Below, piece after piece: positions 1-10,639 of a stretch of DNA of 64,000 bases. The position numbers and the translations under genes are program-made. Position 1 is the first letter of the stretch; every line of letters begins with the position of its first letter. Under the pieces are notes generated by a model. That model saw only the letters and a list, made by a program, of their open reading frames with translations, searched no databases and had not been told where the DNA came from. The stretch covers positions 246,885 to 310,884 of the forward strand of contig NZ_JAGHRC010000005.1 of NCBI RefSeq assembly GCF_017743975.1, written 5' to 3'. The DNA comes from Ruegeria sp. R14_0 (GTDB lineage: Bacteria > Pseudomonadota > Alphaproteobacteria > Rhodobacterales > Rhodobacteraceae).

Positions 1-2
1 TC

Positions 3-629
3 TGGAAGCAATCGCGCGAGCTGTACTTCGACGGCAAAGCCGCGATGATCATCTGGTCGCCCTTCATTCTGGACGAACTGGCCGGTCTGCGCGACAGCGC
101 CCCGCCAACCATCAATGACGACCCGACCTCGCGCGATCTGGCCAGCAAAACCGGCATCGTCACCAAACTGTCCGGCCCGTCGAACCCTGATGGTGCGGCT
201 TGGGGCGACGTCCGTTACTTTGGCATCACCAACGACGCGGACACCGATGCGGCGATGGAATTCGTGAAATTCGCCATGGATGACGGGTATACACAGACGC
301 TGGCGATCGCACCCGAGGGCAAGTTCCCTGTGCGTCGCGGCAACGCAGACAACCCAGTAGCTTTTTCCGAAGCTTGGGCTGAACTGCCTGTAGGCGTGGA
401 TCGCAAAGCCCCCTTGGGTGAGCTTTACGAACAGGCGATGATCGACGAGATCGTCGGCGGCCTGGATGTGGCGCAGCGTTGGGGCGTGGCCGAAGGTCAG
501 CTCGCGCTGGCATCGAAAATGATCAACAGCCAGGCGATCAACCGTGTCGTCCGTCAGTATATCGACGATGAGATTGACGCAGCCGCAGCCGTTGCGGCGA
601 TGAACGACGAGCTCGCCAAAGTCGAGTAA
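3..629 (+). CDS. ABC sugar transporter solute-binding protein (C-terminal part, cut by window edge)
   Basis: The reading frame is open from the first bases of the window, so the N-terminus and signal peptide lie outside. The visible 208 residues have the style of family 1 extracellular solute-binding proteins: the stretch beginning WKQSRELYFDGKAAMIIW resembles the ligand-cleft segment, and the end is helix rich. It would be the periplasmic binding component delivering a sugar or glycoside to the two permeases that follow in the same direction. A stem-loop lies between this gene and the first permease gene. Family call is from order and style; the substrate is not shown by the sequence. Confidence 0.8.
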   Translation, partial: WKQSRELYFDGKAAMIIWSPFILDELAGLRDSAPPTINDDPTSRDLASKTGIVTKLSGPSNPDGAAWGDVRYFGITNDADTDAAMEFVKFAMDDGYTQTLAIAPEGKFPVRRGNADNPVAFSEAWAELPVGVDRKAPLGELYEQAMIDEIVGGLDVAQRWGVAEGQLALASKMINSQAINRVVRQYIDDEIDAAAAVAAMNDELAKVE

Positions 630-650
630 CGCCACCTCTTACTGGCATCT

Positions 651-672
651 GCAGCGGCGGTCGCGCCGCTGC
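651..672 (+). terminator. Stem-loop after the binding-protein gene
   Basis: GCAGCGGCG and CGCCGCTGC form a perfect 9-bp stem with a GTCG tetraloop, with no T-run after it. Such hairpins behind binding-protein genes are known in ABC operons to stabilise the upstream message and reduce read-through, so the binding protein is made in excess over the permeases. That role is inference here. Confidence 0.55.
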
Positions 673-694
673 ACCCAACCCCTCGAGGTATCCC

Positions 695-1927
695 ATGACT
701 TCGGCCTCCCCACCGACCGGAACTGGGGCGTTAGCCAAACGCGAAGCGCGTCTGGCCTGGACGCTGCTGGCTCCGACCATCATAAGCGTGTCGCTGGTTG
801 TGATCTTGCCCCTGTTGGCGATCTTCTGGATCAGCTTCAAACCCTTCACCCTGTCCGACCTGCGCCCGCCGGCCCCGGTTGTACGTGAGAGCTTGCGAGG
901 ATCTGGCGACGATCTGCGGATCGAATACCGCCTGCGCAACTCCAGCCAGGAAATCGCCGTTGACGGCGTGACACTGACCGATGTCCTGCCGGACGGCGTC
1001 ACCGCCGGTGAGATCATCGAGCCCTGTGTGCTGGACGGGCAAGAGCTGTTCTGCGACTTCGGGACTTTGGAAGGCGGTCAACGCGAGCGCATACGGGTTC
1101 CCGTAACTGTCGACGGCGACCCAGACGCATTCGAAGATGCAGTGGAAGGGTCCGAACCGCGTGTGACCGGCAGCGGGTCCAGCGTTCTGACCAACTTTGA
1201 GTTCAGCCTTGAAAACTATGCCCGCGTGTTTGACGGGGATGAGTTCTGGGGCGTTCTCTGGGTCACGCTGTTTTACACAGTCTTCGGCACGATCGGCGCG
1301 CTGGTCATGGGCTTGTTCGCCGCGCTGCTTCTGAACAAAAGTTTCAGGGGGCAGGGAATTATTCGCGGCCTCTACCTGTTTCCTTACGTGGCCCCCGTGA
1401 TCGCCGTAGCGTTTACTTGGGTAACGCTGTTCGATCCCTTCTCGGGCTCCGCCAACGCATTGCTTGTACAGATGGGCCTGAGCAGTGAGCCGATCAACTT
1501 CTTCGGCGAGCGCCCTCTGGCGCTGATCATGGTCACCGTGTTTGAAATCTGGCGGTATTTCCCTCTGTCTTTCCTGTTCATTCTGGCGCGAATGCAATCC
1601 ATCGATAGCAGCATGTACGAGGCGGCGGATATGGACGGGGCCTCGCCGTTCCAGAAGTTCTGGCTGCTGAGCATACCGCAATTGCTGGGCATCCTGTCGG
1701 TGCTGTTCCTGCTGCGCTTTATCTGGACGTTCAACAAGTTCGACGACATCTTCCTGCTGACCGGCGGCAACGCGGGCACGCGCACGCTGACCGTGAATGT
1801 CTATGAACAGGCCTTTGCAATCTCGAACATCGGTGCAGGTGCGGCCGTCGCCGTCGTCATCCTGATGTGCCTGATCGCCTTCAGCTTCGTCTTCTTCCGC
1901 TTCATCAGCCGCGAGGAGGGTCTGTGA
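695..1927 (+). CDS. Sugar ABC transporter permease with an extracytoplasmic DUF11-like insertion
   Basis: Inner-membrane permease of the MalF/UgpA class, 410 residues. The first membrane helix is near residues 24-46. The conserved five-helix core begins near residue 185 and carries the EAA loop (YEAADMDGAS, about residues 308-317) that contacts the ATPase. Between them, residues about 60-165 form a hydrophilic insertion whose LTDVLPDGV and CDFGTLEGGQRERI stretches look like the beta-sandwich DUF11/conserved-repeat family; it should lie in the periplasm. Ordinary permeases of this class lack it (about 290-320 residues). GAGGT precedes the ATG. The stop overlaps the next start (TGATG). Confidence 0.85.
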   Translation: MTSASPPTGTGALAKREARLAWTLLAPTIISVSLVVILPLLAIFWISFKPFTLSDLRPPAPVVRESLRGSGDDLRIEYRLRNSSQEIAVDGVTLTDVLPDGVTAGEIIEPCVLDGQELFCDFGTLEGGQRERIRVPVTVDGDPDAFEDAVEGSEPRVTGSGSSVLTNFEFSLENYARVFDGDEFWGVLWVTLFYTVFGTIGALVMGLFAALLLNKSFRGQGIIRGLYLFPYVAPVIAVAFTWVTLFDPFSGSANALLVQMGLSSEPINFFGERPLALIMVTVFEIWRYFPLSFLFILARMQSIDSSMYEAADMDGASPFQKFWLLSIPQLLGILSVLFLLRFIWTFNKFDDIFLLTGGNAGTRTLTVNVYEQAFAISNIGAGAAVAVVILMCLIAFSFVFFRFISREEGL

Positions 1928-3135
1928 TGCGCAAAGGATATATAACCGGCCCGGTTCTGGGCGCTTTGTGGATGGTGGTGATCGCAACCACCGCGGCCAT
2001 CACCATGTCATTTTCAACCGGTGACGCATTCCGGCCGCAGGTCCTGCTGAGCCTGATCTGGGGCGCATTGGCAGGTCTCGTCTACGTCCGGTTCCCAGAG
2101 CAACGTGCACCGGCGCGGCTGGGCATCTCGGCCCTGTTGGGCCTGTCCGGCCTGACCGGATTTGGTCCCGTGTTGATCGGCTCTGACACGTCTTTGCAGG
2201 CTGTGCTGGTCACGGTCATCGCGATTGCCGTGGTGATGCATCTGTCGATGGCGGCTATCCTGAAAGAAACCCCGTTCGGCGAGCTTACCCGCCACGAATA
2301 CGAGGACGCGGTGATCCGGTTCTGCACCGGTTTCGGCTACATCTTTTTCACGGCGATCGTAGTCATCCCCTTCTACGTGATGGTCATGACCAGCCTGAAA
2401 TCCCAGCAGGCGCTACTGCAGAACCCGTTGGATTTCTCGGTCGACCTGAGCCAGGGCACGGCCCTGTTCCGCAGCTACACCGAGCTGTTCCGCGACTTCA
2501 ATTTCGGCACCTATCTGTGGACGTCCTTCTATGTCTCGGTCCTGACGGTGTTCATCACGCTGCTGTTCAGCGTCCCCGGTGCCTACGCAGTGGCTCGGTT
2601 CCGGTTTCAGGGGCAAAAGGCGTTCTCGCGCTCGATCCTGCTGATTTACATGGTGCCGATGATCGTTCTGGCGCTGCCGATCTACATCGCGTTCTCGGTA
2701 ACGGGCCTGCGCAACTCGATCCTCGGTATCGTGATGATCTATCCGGTCACCACGATCCCCGTCGCGTTGTACATGCTGCAGGGCTACTTCCGGGGCCTGC
2801 CCACCGAAGTGGAAGAGGCCGGGCTGATGGACGGGTTGTCCCGTCTGGCGGTGATCTGGAAGATCACCCTGCCGCTTAGCCTGCCCGCGCTGGCCTCGGT
2901 CTCGCTTTATGTCTTCATGATCGCCTGGAACGAATTCCTGCTGGCCTTCATGCTGCTGGACGACCCGTCGAAATTCACTCTTACCCGAGGGGTCACGATG
3001 CTGAACTCCTCAGAAATTCCCCGTCAGCACCTGATGGCCGGTGCGGTGATCGCCACCGTTCCGATCATGGCGTTGTTCCTGGGGCTTGAACGTTTCATGA
3101 CCAAAGGCCTCACAGCGGGGTCTGTCAAAGGATGA
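1927..3135 (+). CDS. Sugar ABC transporter permease with extra N-terminal membrane segments
   Basis: Second permease (MalG/UgpE class), 402 residues from the ATG that overlaps the previous stop; an ORF reading further upstream lies inside the first permease gene. The C-terminal 270 residues are the normal permease with the EAA loop (EEAGLMDGLSR). The first about 130 residues add roughly four hydrophobic segments not usual in this family. The two permeases, the binding protein and the ATPase make one complete importer. The end overlaps the glycosidase start by 4 bp, so translation is probably coupled. Confidence 0.85.
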   Translation: MRKGYITGPVLGALWMVVIATTAAITMSFSTGDAFRPQVLLSLIWGALAGLVYVRFPEQRAPARLGISALLGLSGLTGFGPVLIGSDTSLQAVLVTVIAIAVVMHLSMAAILKETPFGELTRHEYEDAVIRFCTGFGYIFFTAIVVIPFYVMVMTSLKSQQALLQNPLDFSVDLSQGTALFRSYTELFRDFNFGTYLWTSFYVSVLTVFITLLFSVPGAYAVARFRFQGQKAFSRSILLIYMVPMIVLALPIYIAFSVTGLRNSILGIVMIYPVTTIPVALYMLQGYFRGLPTEVEEAGLMDGLSRLAVIWKITLPLSLPALASVSLYVFMIAWNEFLLAFMLLDDPSKFTLTRGVTMLNSSEIPRQHLMAGAVIATVPIMALFLGLERFMTKGLTAGSVKG

Positions 3136-4387
3136 CTCAGATGAACCAACTTACGAACCCAGGCCGCGAGGCGCGCAATATCCTGATTGCAAATGATCGC
3201 GGCGGCTACACCATCCCGACCGAAGGGCTGTACCCATACCAGTGGAACTGGGACAGCGCGATTGCCGCGCTTGGTTTCGCCCAGTTCGACCTCGACCGCG
3301 CCTGGACTGAGATCGAGACTTTGTTCACCGGACAATGGGATGACGGTATGGTGCCGCATATCCTGTTCCATCAGCAAGACGAGGGGTATTTCCCCGGCCC
3401 CGATGTCTGGGGCTGCAACGGTCCGATCCCCTCATCGGGAATTATCCAGCCCCCCATCGCGGCCACGATGACCCGCAAAATCTGGGAACAGGACACCGCG
3501 TTCGGAGACTCGCGGATGAGGGCGCTGTTCCCCAAGCTGCTGGCTTGGCACCGCTGGATCATGAAATGGCGTTTGGATGAATTCGGGGCCGTTTGCACGA
3601 CCCACCCCTGGGAAGCGGGCCGTGATAACGCGCCTGACTGGGACAATCCCATGGCGCGCATGGATGCCTCGGATGTGGGCGAGTACAAACGCCGCGACAC
3701 CAGCCATGTGAATAGCGACGACAGACCCACAAAGTTCGACTACGACCGATACATCAAGCTGGTCCAGATCGGACGCGAGGCCGGGTGGGATCAGCAAGCC
3801 TTGCTGTCCTTGAACCCGTTTCGCGTCGCCGACCCAACGATGACATTCACGTCGCTGCGCGCCGCGCGAGACTTGCTGGCGATCAGCGAACAGCTGGGCT
3901 TGGAAGCTGAAGGCCTAAGCGCTGACATCGAAAAACTGGAAACCGGCGCTCGCTCGCTTTGGAACGAAGGGCTGCGCAGTTTTGACGCGCGCGACGCACA
4001 CACCGGCGAGATGGCCGACAGCGTATCGAACGCGTCCTACCTGTGCTGGTATGCGGGTATCGAGTCGGACAAGATGCTGGAACGGTTGAAAACCACGCTG
4101 GCAACCGTACCCTACCCCGTTCCAAGCTATGATCCGGAAATGCCGAAATTCGACGCGCGCCGTTATTGGCGGGGTCCGACCTGGGCCTTCATGAACATGA
4201 TGATCGGGTTCGGACTGGCCGATTTGGGGCATGCGCAACAAGCGGAAGAGCTGCGGAAAAAGACTGCCGACCTGATCTCGGGCTTCGGCTTTGCAGAGTA
4301 TTTCGACCCCAAGACCGGCAGCCCTGCAGGGGGTAAGGCATTCACCTGGACAGCCGCTGTCTGGCTTCACTGGGCAGGGAGGGCCTG

Positions 4388-4388
<1 letters not shown>
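3132..4388 (+). CDS. GH63-like (MGH1-type) glycoside hydrolase
   Basis: Cytoplasmic (alpha/alpha)6-barrel hydrolase of 418 residues with no signal peptide. The YPYQWNWDS block (residues 34-42), HPWEAGRDN (158-166) and a C-terminal EYFDP followed by FTWTAAVWL match the glucosylglycerate/mannosylglycerate hydrolase branch of GH63. By analogy with that branch, D165 and E389 are candidates for the general acid and base. It sits between the second permease and the ATPase genes with 4-bp and 1-bp overlaps, so it most likely cleaves the imported glycoside inside the cell. A glucosylated compatible solute is a reasonable guess, not shown. A second ATG at 3141 could be the start. Confidence 0.75.
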
Positions 4389-5443
<1,055 letters not shown>

Positions 5444-5459
5444 GCGACGCTGAACGCAA

Positions 5460-5486
5460 CTCGCCCACCTGTCTCAGGTGGGCGAG
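5460..5486. terminator. Bidirectional terminator-like hairpin between convergent genes
   Basis: A perfect 12-bp stem (CTCGCCCACCTG / CAGGTGGGCGAG) with a TCT loop lies in the gap between the ends of the ATPase gene and the oppositely oriented dehydrogenase gene. There is no T-run on either side. Position and strength support a shared terminator. Confidence 0.65.
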
Positions 5487-5530
5487 AAATGGATTGATCC
5501 TTGGCTGCTGGCAGCCGTTGCTTGCGAGTT

Positions 5531-7981
5531 TCACGCTCGCATGTTTGCCCCGTTGGCGTCGTAGATCGGTGCGCCCAACACTTCGGCATCATACAGATCA
5601 CCCAAAATCTCGACCTGAAGCTCAGTGCCTGGAGTTGCGCTGTCTGTGGACACGTATCCCATCGCCATCGACTTACCAACACGGTGCGCGTAGCCACCAG
5701 AGGACACATAGCCGACGGCCTCGCCATCCTTCAGGATCGCCTCATCGTTCGAGACGTCTATGCCGTCCACGTCGATTGTCATTGTCACCAGCTTGCGGGC
5801 GACACCCTCTGCTTTGATGGCCAGCGTCGCGTCCTTGCCGACAAAGTCCTTTTTCCAATTGATGAAGGCATCCATCCCGGATTCGACCGCGTTGAAATCA
5901 GGGCGGAAATCAGTGGTCCAGACGCCCCAGCCTTTCTCAAGGCGCAACGACATCAACGCACGGGCACCGTACCAGCGATAACCCAGATCTGCACCGGCCG
6001 CTTCGATCGTTTCGGCCAGACGCAGCAGGTATTGCGGGCGGCAGTAGATCTCAAAACCCAACTCGCCCGAGAACGAGATGCGGTTCAGGATGACGGGTAC
6101 CCCACCAACAAATGTCTGGCGCAGGTCACGGAACTTCAGCGCGTCTGCGCTGACATCCTCGCGGGTGATACGGGCCAGCAACTCGCGCGATTTCGGACCG
6201 GACAGCGCGATCCCGTGCCAACCATCCGAGACGTTGGCATAGCTCACATCCTCAGACAGGTCCTTTTCGAACCAGCGGCGATGCGCGTCCTGCATCGCGC
6301 CCGAGCCGAACAGCATGAAGTGATCATCCGCCAGGCACGCAACTGTGAGGTCACCATACAGGCGACCCTTTTCGGTCAGCATCGGGGTCAGTGTCAAACG
6401 ACCGGGTTTTGGGACATAGCCAGCCAGCGTTTTGTTCAGGTAGTCACGCGCGCCTGCGCCTTTGAATTCATGCTTGGCAAAGTTTGCGATTTCAATGCCG
6501 CCGACGGCCTCTTGCACGGCTTTGACCTCGCGCGCCACGTAATCGTGGCTGCGGTTGCGTTCGAACGTCGGAGTTTCATGCGCGTCTTCCGGCCCGTCCG
6601 CAAACCACAGCGCGTTTTCAAGGCCGAACCCCTGCCCCATCACAGCGCCCTTGGCGACAAGACGGTCGTAAAGCGCGGTCGTTTTCTGCATGCGCCCCTT
6701 GGGCAATGTCTCGTTCGGGAAGGTCATCACAAACCGGCGTTCGTAGTTCTCAGTCGATTTGATCGTACCCCAATCCGGGGTCGCAAACTCTCCAAAGCGC
6801 GCAACATCCATGGCCCAGACATCAATCGAGGGTTCGCCGTCGATCATCCATTCGGCCATGGTCAGGCCCACGCCACCACCCTGGCAGAAGCCAGCCATGA
6901 CACCCACGGCGACCCAATAGTTCTTTATGCCCGGAACTGGGCCGATCATCGGGTTGCCGTCCGGCCCGAAGGTAAATGGCCCGTTGATGATGTCCTTGAT
7001 CCCGGCCTCGCCGATCGCCGGAATGCGCTCGAACGACATTTCTAACCGATCGGCGACGCGGTCCAGATCAGGTTGCAGCAGCTCATGTCCAAAATCCCAC
7101 GGCGTGCCGTCGACCTTCCAAGGCGTGCCCTTGGGTTCGTAGGTGCCCAGAAGCATGCCCTGACGTTCCTGACGGAAATAGATGTTTGCCTCATAATCGA
7201 TCCCGGCGGGCAGACGCGTGCCGTGATTGGCAACCGCGTCGATCTTTTCTGTGATCAGGTAGTGATGCTCCATCGGTTGCACCGGCAGGTGAACACCCGA
7301 CATATGCCCCACCTCGCGCGCCCAGAGGCCACCACAATTCACCACATACTCGGCATTGATCTGCCCTTTGGGCGTCGTCAGGTCCCAGCTGCCGTCAGGT
7401 CGCTGGCTCATCCCGGTCACACCGCAATGGGTGAAATATTGCGCCCCGTGTACCTTGGCCGATTTGGCAAAGGCGTAGGTCGCACCCGAAGGGTCCAAAT
7501 CGCCGTCCTGATCATCCCAGAGCGCTGCGTGATAGTGTTTGGGGTCGATCAGCGGGTGACGCTCGGCCACCTCTTTCGGGCTGATGAATTCCTGATGCAA
7601 GCCCATGTAGCGGGCCTTGGACCGTTCGCGTTTGAGGTAGTCGTACCAGTCCTTGGTCGAAGCCAGATAGAAGCCACCAGTGATGTGCAGGCCGACGGAA
7701 TGACCCGAGGTTTCTTCGATCTCTTTATACAGATCAATCGTATAGCTTTGCAGGCGCGAGATGTTGGGATCCGAGCTGATCGTATGGATTTGACCCGCCG
7801 CGTGCCAGGAGGAGCCGGAGGTCAGCTCATCCCGTTCCAGCAAGACCACGTCTTTCCAGCCGAACTTGGCCAAGTGGAACAGGATAGAGCAGCCAACGAC
7901 TCCGCCGCCGATCACGACGACTTTGGCATGTGAGGGAAGCTGTTTGCCGCCGGTGCTTTCGTCTTTTTGAATTTCAGGCAT
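5531..7981 (-). CDS. Dimethylglycine/sarcosine dehydrogenase-like FAD enzyme fused to GcvT
   Basis: 816 residues. The N-terminal half is a DAO-type flavoprotein: the FAD-binding VVVIGGGVVGCS lies near residues 21-32, and SGSSWHAAGQ contains the histidine (about H60) that in dimethylglycine and sarcosine dehydrogenases carries covalent FAD. The C-terminal half, from about residue 430, is an aminomethyltransferase (GcvT) domain that passes the released one-carbon unit to tetrahydrofolate. I chose the ATG at 7981 because AGGA lies 7 nt before it; an in-frame ATG at 7999 has no ribosome site. It lies downstream of an MttB homologue in the same direction, which suggests successive N-demethylations of a betaine or methylamine compound. 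Confidence 0.85.
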   Translation of the reverse strand: MPEIQKDESTGGKQLPSHAKVVVIGGGVVGCSILFHLAKFGWKDVVLLERDELTSGSSWHAAGQIHTISSDPNISRLQSYTIDLYKEIEETSGHSVGLHITGGFYLASTKDWYDYLKRERSKARYMGLHQEFISPKEVAERHPLIDPKHYHAALWDDQDGDLDPSGATYAFAKSAKVHGAQYFTHCGVTGMSQRPDGSWDLTTPKGQINAEYVVNCGGLWAREVGHMSGVHLPVQPMEHHYLITEKIDAVANHGTRLPAGIDYEANIYFRQERQGMLLGTYEPKGTPWKVDGTPWDFGHELLQPDLDRVADRLEMSFERIPAIGEAGIKDIINGPFTFGPDGNPMIGPVPGIKNYWVAVGVMAGFCQGGGVGLTMAEWMIDGEPSIDVWAMDVARFGEFATPDWGTIKSTENYERRFVMTFPNETLPKGRMQKTTALYDRLVAKGAVMGQGFGLENALWFADGPEDAHETPTFERNRSHDYVAREVKAVQEAVGGIEIANFAKHEFKGAGARDYLNKTLAGYVPKPGRLTLTPMLTEKGRLYGDLTVACLADDHFMLFGSGAMQDAHRRWFEKDLSEDVSYANVSDGWHGIALSGPKSRELLARITREDVSADALKFRDLRQTFVGGVPVILNRISFSGELGFEIYCRPQYLLRLAETIEAAGADLGYRWYGARALMSLRLEKGWGVWTTDFRPDFNAVESGMDAFINWKKDFVGKDATLAIKAEGVARKLVTMTIDVDGIDVSNDEAILKDGEAVGYVSSGGYAHRVGKSMAMGYVSTDSATPGTELQVEILGDLYDAEVLGAPIYDANGANMRA

Positions 7982-8018
7982 GGGAATGTCCTGTGTCATG
8001 TGTGTGAGGTTTGGGGAA

Positions 8019-8088
8019 AGGGGGCTGTCTGCCCCCTCTTGAGCCTGCGGCCCAATTCACCCCCGAGGATATTTTTGGCCAGATGAAG
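8019..8088 (-). repeat. Intergenic repeat element, copy 1 (AT core plus GC hairpin)
   Basis: Read on the minus strand, 11 nt after the MttB-homologue stop, it begins CTTCATCTGGCC, then AAAAATATCC and a C/G-rich run (8060-8088). This is followed by an AGGGGGC/GCCCCCT hairpin (8019-8037). The same arrangement occurs at 20301-20348 in the spermidine operon, also about 10 nt behind a stop codon and between two same-direction genes. Confidence 0.7.
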
Positions 8089-8099
8089 GGATCACCTTG

Positions 8100-9620
8100 T
8101 CAGTACCAGGCGTCCGGGATTTCTTCTTTTCGCCGCGCGACATAGGCTGACAGTTCTTCTTTCTTGGCCTCATCCATTGCAGGGGGTTGATATTCGTTCA
8201 GCATCGTGTTCCAGCGCTCGTAGGCGCGGCGGCGCATGTCCTTGGACCCGCCTTCCTCCCAGCTTTCGACATTCTCGCTGTCGCTGAGTTTCGGCTCGTA
8301 GAACGCAGTCTGGTAATTTCGCATTGTGTGGCCGCAGCCGAGGAAGTGACCGCCTGCCTCGACCTCACCATAGGCATCGCGGGCAAAGGCATCTTCGCTG
8401 GTGTCCAATCCCTGGCTTAGAACCTTTTGGTAAGACCCCAGCCGGTCCGCATCCACGATCAGCTTTTCGAACCCCGTGCACAGGCCACCTTCGAGCCAGC
8501 CCGCAGAATGCAGCACAAAGTTGGCCCCCGCCAGCATGGTCGAATGCATCGAGTCCGCGGATTCGTATGCAGCTTGTGCGTCTTCGATTTTCGAGGCGGT
8601 CAGCGATCCGCCGCAGCGCAACGGCAGGCCCGCGCGACGCGCCAGTTGTCCGATCGCATAGTTCGACATCACAGGCTCGGGCATACCGAATGTGGGCGCG
8701 CCGGATTTCAGCGACATAGACGACAGGAAGTTGCCCAGCACAAAAGGCGCGCCGGGGCGCAGCAGTTGGACGTAGGCGCACACCATCATCGCCTCGGCCA
8801 TGGCTTGCGCGACGCTGGCGGCCGTGCTGACCGGACCCATGGCCCCGGACAGGATGAAGGGCACCACGATCATGCCTTGCCCTCGGGTGGAATAGACCCG
8901 CGCTGCCTCGGTCACCACGCGATCCACCAGAAGGGGTGAATTGGTGTTGACGTTGCCCATGATGACGCAGTTCTGGTCCATGACATCCGCGCCAAAGATG
9001 ATTTCGGCCATATCGACACTGTCCTGGGCCCGGCTCATTTCAGTGATCGCGCCGAGATGGGGTTTGTCGCTGAGCGTGATGTGCGCGAACATCATGTCCA
9101 GATGCCGCTTGCTGACCGGGACGTCGCAGGGTTCGCACGTGACGAAACCGCCGTGATGCAGATTGGGATGCAGATAGGTCAGTTTGACCAGTTTCTGGAA
9201 CGCATCCATGTCGCCATAGCGCCGCCCGCCTTCAAGGTCGCGCACAAAGGGTGGACCGTAGACCGGTGCAAACACTTGGTTGCCGTCACCGATCACAACC
9301 GATCGCTCTGGGTTGCGGGCCAGTTGGGTGAACTTTTTCGGGGCCTTCGCGCACAGATCACGAACCCAGGTTGCGTCGGCGCGAACGATGTCGCCTTCGA
9401 TCCGCGCGCCTTCACGCCGCCAAAGCTCAAGCGCTTCGGGGTCGTCGCGGAATGCGATGCCAACGTCCTGGATGATCCAGTCAACCTGCGCTTCGAGGCG
9501 CTCCAGATCCTCTTCGTTCAACGGGTTGAAATAGCTCAGGCGCCGCTGGATGTACGGCGACGCCGGGGCTCCGGTCGGGGCGTTTTGGCGGTCGCGCGAG
9601 GCGCGGGCGCGTCTGGCCAT
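8100..9620 (-). CDS. Trimethylamine methyltransferase (MttB) family protein, non-pyrrolysine
   Basis: 506 residues of the MttB superfamily TIM-barrel corrinoid methyltransferases, with GPPFVRDLEGGRRYGDM, PEPVMSNYAIGQLARR and the C-terminal GHTMRNYQTAFYEP region. The frame is read through without an amber codon, so it belongs to the non-pyrrolysine branch, whose characterised members demethylate glycine betaine and other quaternary amines. AGGAG precedes the ATG. No corrinoid protein or reactivase gene is nearby. Paired with the GcvT-fused dehydrogenase downstream, it probably serves methylated-amine catabolism; the substrate is unknown. Confidence 0.85.
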   Translation of the reverse strand: MARRARASRDRQNAPTGAPASPYIQRRLSYFNPLNEEDLERLEAQVDWIIQDVGIAFRDDPEALELWRREGARIEGDIVRADATWVRDLCAKAPKKFTQLARNPERSVVIGDGNQVFAPVYGPPFVRDLEGGRRYGDMDAFQKLVKLTYLHPNLHHGGFVTCEPCDVPVSKRHLDMMFAHITLSDKPHLGAITEMSRAQDSVDMAEIIFGADVMDQNCVIMGNVNTNSPLLVDRVVTEAARVYSTRGQGMIVVPFILSGAMGPVSTAASVAQAMAEAMMVCAYVQLLRPGAPFVLGNFLSSMSLKSGAPTFGMPEPVMSNYAIGQLARRAGLPLRCGGSLTASKIEDAQAAYESADSMHSTMLAGANFVLHSAGWLEGGLCTGFEKLIVDADRLGSYQKVLSQGLDTSEDAFARDAYGEVEAGGHFLGCGHTMRNYQTAFYEPKLSDSENVESWEEGGSKDMRRRAYERWNTMLNEYQPPAMDEAKKEELSAYVARRKEEIPDAWY

Positions 9621-9713
9621 GGGTGACTCCTCGATTCATTTGGCCAGAACACTAGCCTGTTGAAATGCGTTCGTGACGGTTGAAAAAGGTGATGTTTTGG
9701 ATAAACACAAATT

Positions 9714-10613
9714 ATGCATCAGCTCTGGAAAACAGTCTCATCCTCAAAGCATCTGGTATATTTTGAGGCCGCCGCGCGGCTGCAATCGATCACGCGTGCA
9801 GCGGATGAAATGAATGTGAAACAACCAGCTGTCAGTGCGGCGATCAAGCAACTGGAGACCGCGCTTGGCGTGCAGCTATTCCATCGCGAGCACCGGAAAA
9901 TCGTTCTGACCTCGGCCGGGTCCAAGCTGTACTCGGATGTTTCGCGTTCATTCGATCAGATTCTCAATTCGGTCAACGCCGTGCGCCAGTTTACCAAAAA
10001 CGATCATGTGACGCTGAACGCCTCATCTGCATTCAACTTCTTTTGGATGATGCCGAAACTGCAGGAGTTTCACCAAACGTTCCCAGATATCGACCTCAGG
10101 CTGCAATCCAGCGACCGAGAACCCGATATTGTCGCAGAAAACATCAGTCTGGCCATTCGCCGTGGCAAAGGAACGTGGGAAGGGTGCAACGCGGCACTGA
10201 TCGCAAACGAAGTGCTGTGTCCCGTTGCCAGCCCCGTTGAGATTGAGACGCGCGGACGGCCAAGCAGCGTCGAAGACCTGCTTCAACACCGACTGATTCA
10301 CCTTGAGGAACCAACCCGCGAACGCCCTGGTTGGGTCCACTGGTTCGAAGCATTTGGCGTCACACAAAAGCCGCCCGTGTCCGGGCTTAGGTTGAACGAT
10401 TACGCGCTCGTGCTTCAGGCAACTCTGGCGGGTGAAGGTTACGCGCTTGGTTGGAGCCACCTTACAACCCCACTTGCCGAGCGCGGGCTGTTAACGGCGC
10501 TGGAGGATTGGAGCTGGGAGACCGGTTCTGGGTTCTATCTGGTCTGGTCCGATTACAAACCGTTGGTCGATAACGCGAAACTGGTGCGCGACTGGATGCT
10601 TAGCAAGGTGTGA
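9714..10613 (+). CDS. LysR-type transcriptional regulator
   Basis: 299 residues with the N-terminal winged helix-turn-helix (SITRAADEMNVKQPAVSAAIKQLETALG, about residues 25-52, stated in two parts: SITRAADEMNVKQPAVSAAI then KQLETALG) and a periplasmic-binding-like effector domain. It is divergent from the MttB-homologue gene with 93 bp between the starts, the usual arrangement for a LysR protein controlling its neighbour. Regulation of the MttB/dehydrogenase pair is inferred from this arrangement. Confidence 0.88.
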   Translation: MHQLWKTVSSSKHLVYFEAAARLQSITRAADEMNVKQPAVSAAIKQLETALGVQLFHREHRKIVLTSAGSKLYSDVSRSFDQILNSVNAVRQFTKNDHVTLNASSAFNFFWMMPKLQEFHQTFPDIDLRLQSSDREPDIVAENISLAIRRGKGTWEGCNAALIANEVLCPVASPVEIETRGRPSSVEDLLQHRLIHLEEPTRERPGWVHWFEAFGVTQKPPVSGLRLNDYALVLQATLAGEGYALGWSHLTTPLAERGLLTALEDWSWETGSGFYLVWSDYKPLVDNAKLVRDWMLSKV

Positions 10614-10639
10614 TTTGGGGCGTTCGTATGAAGCCCTAT

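Noticed and set aside
731..1987. Long minus-strand open frame of 418 codons opposite the first permease gene
   Set aside because: Composition is Gln/Arg/His rich shadow coding; the plus-strand permease has clear motifs.
5501..7045. 514-codon plus-strand frame opposite the dehydrogenase gene
   Set aside because: Shadow of the high-GC minus-strand gene; no domain and no ribosome site.
8100..9620. Pyrrolysine-containing MttB
   Set aside because: The frame has no in-frame amber codon.
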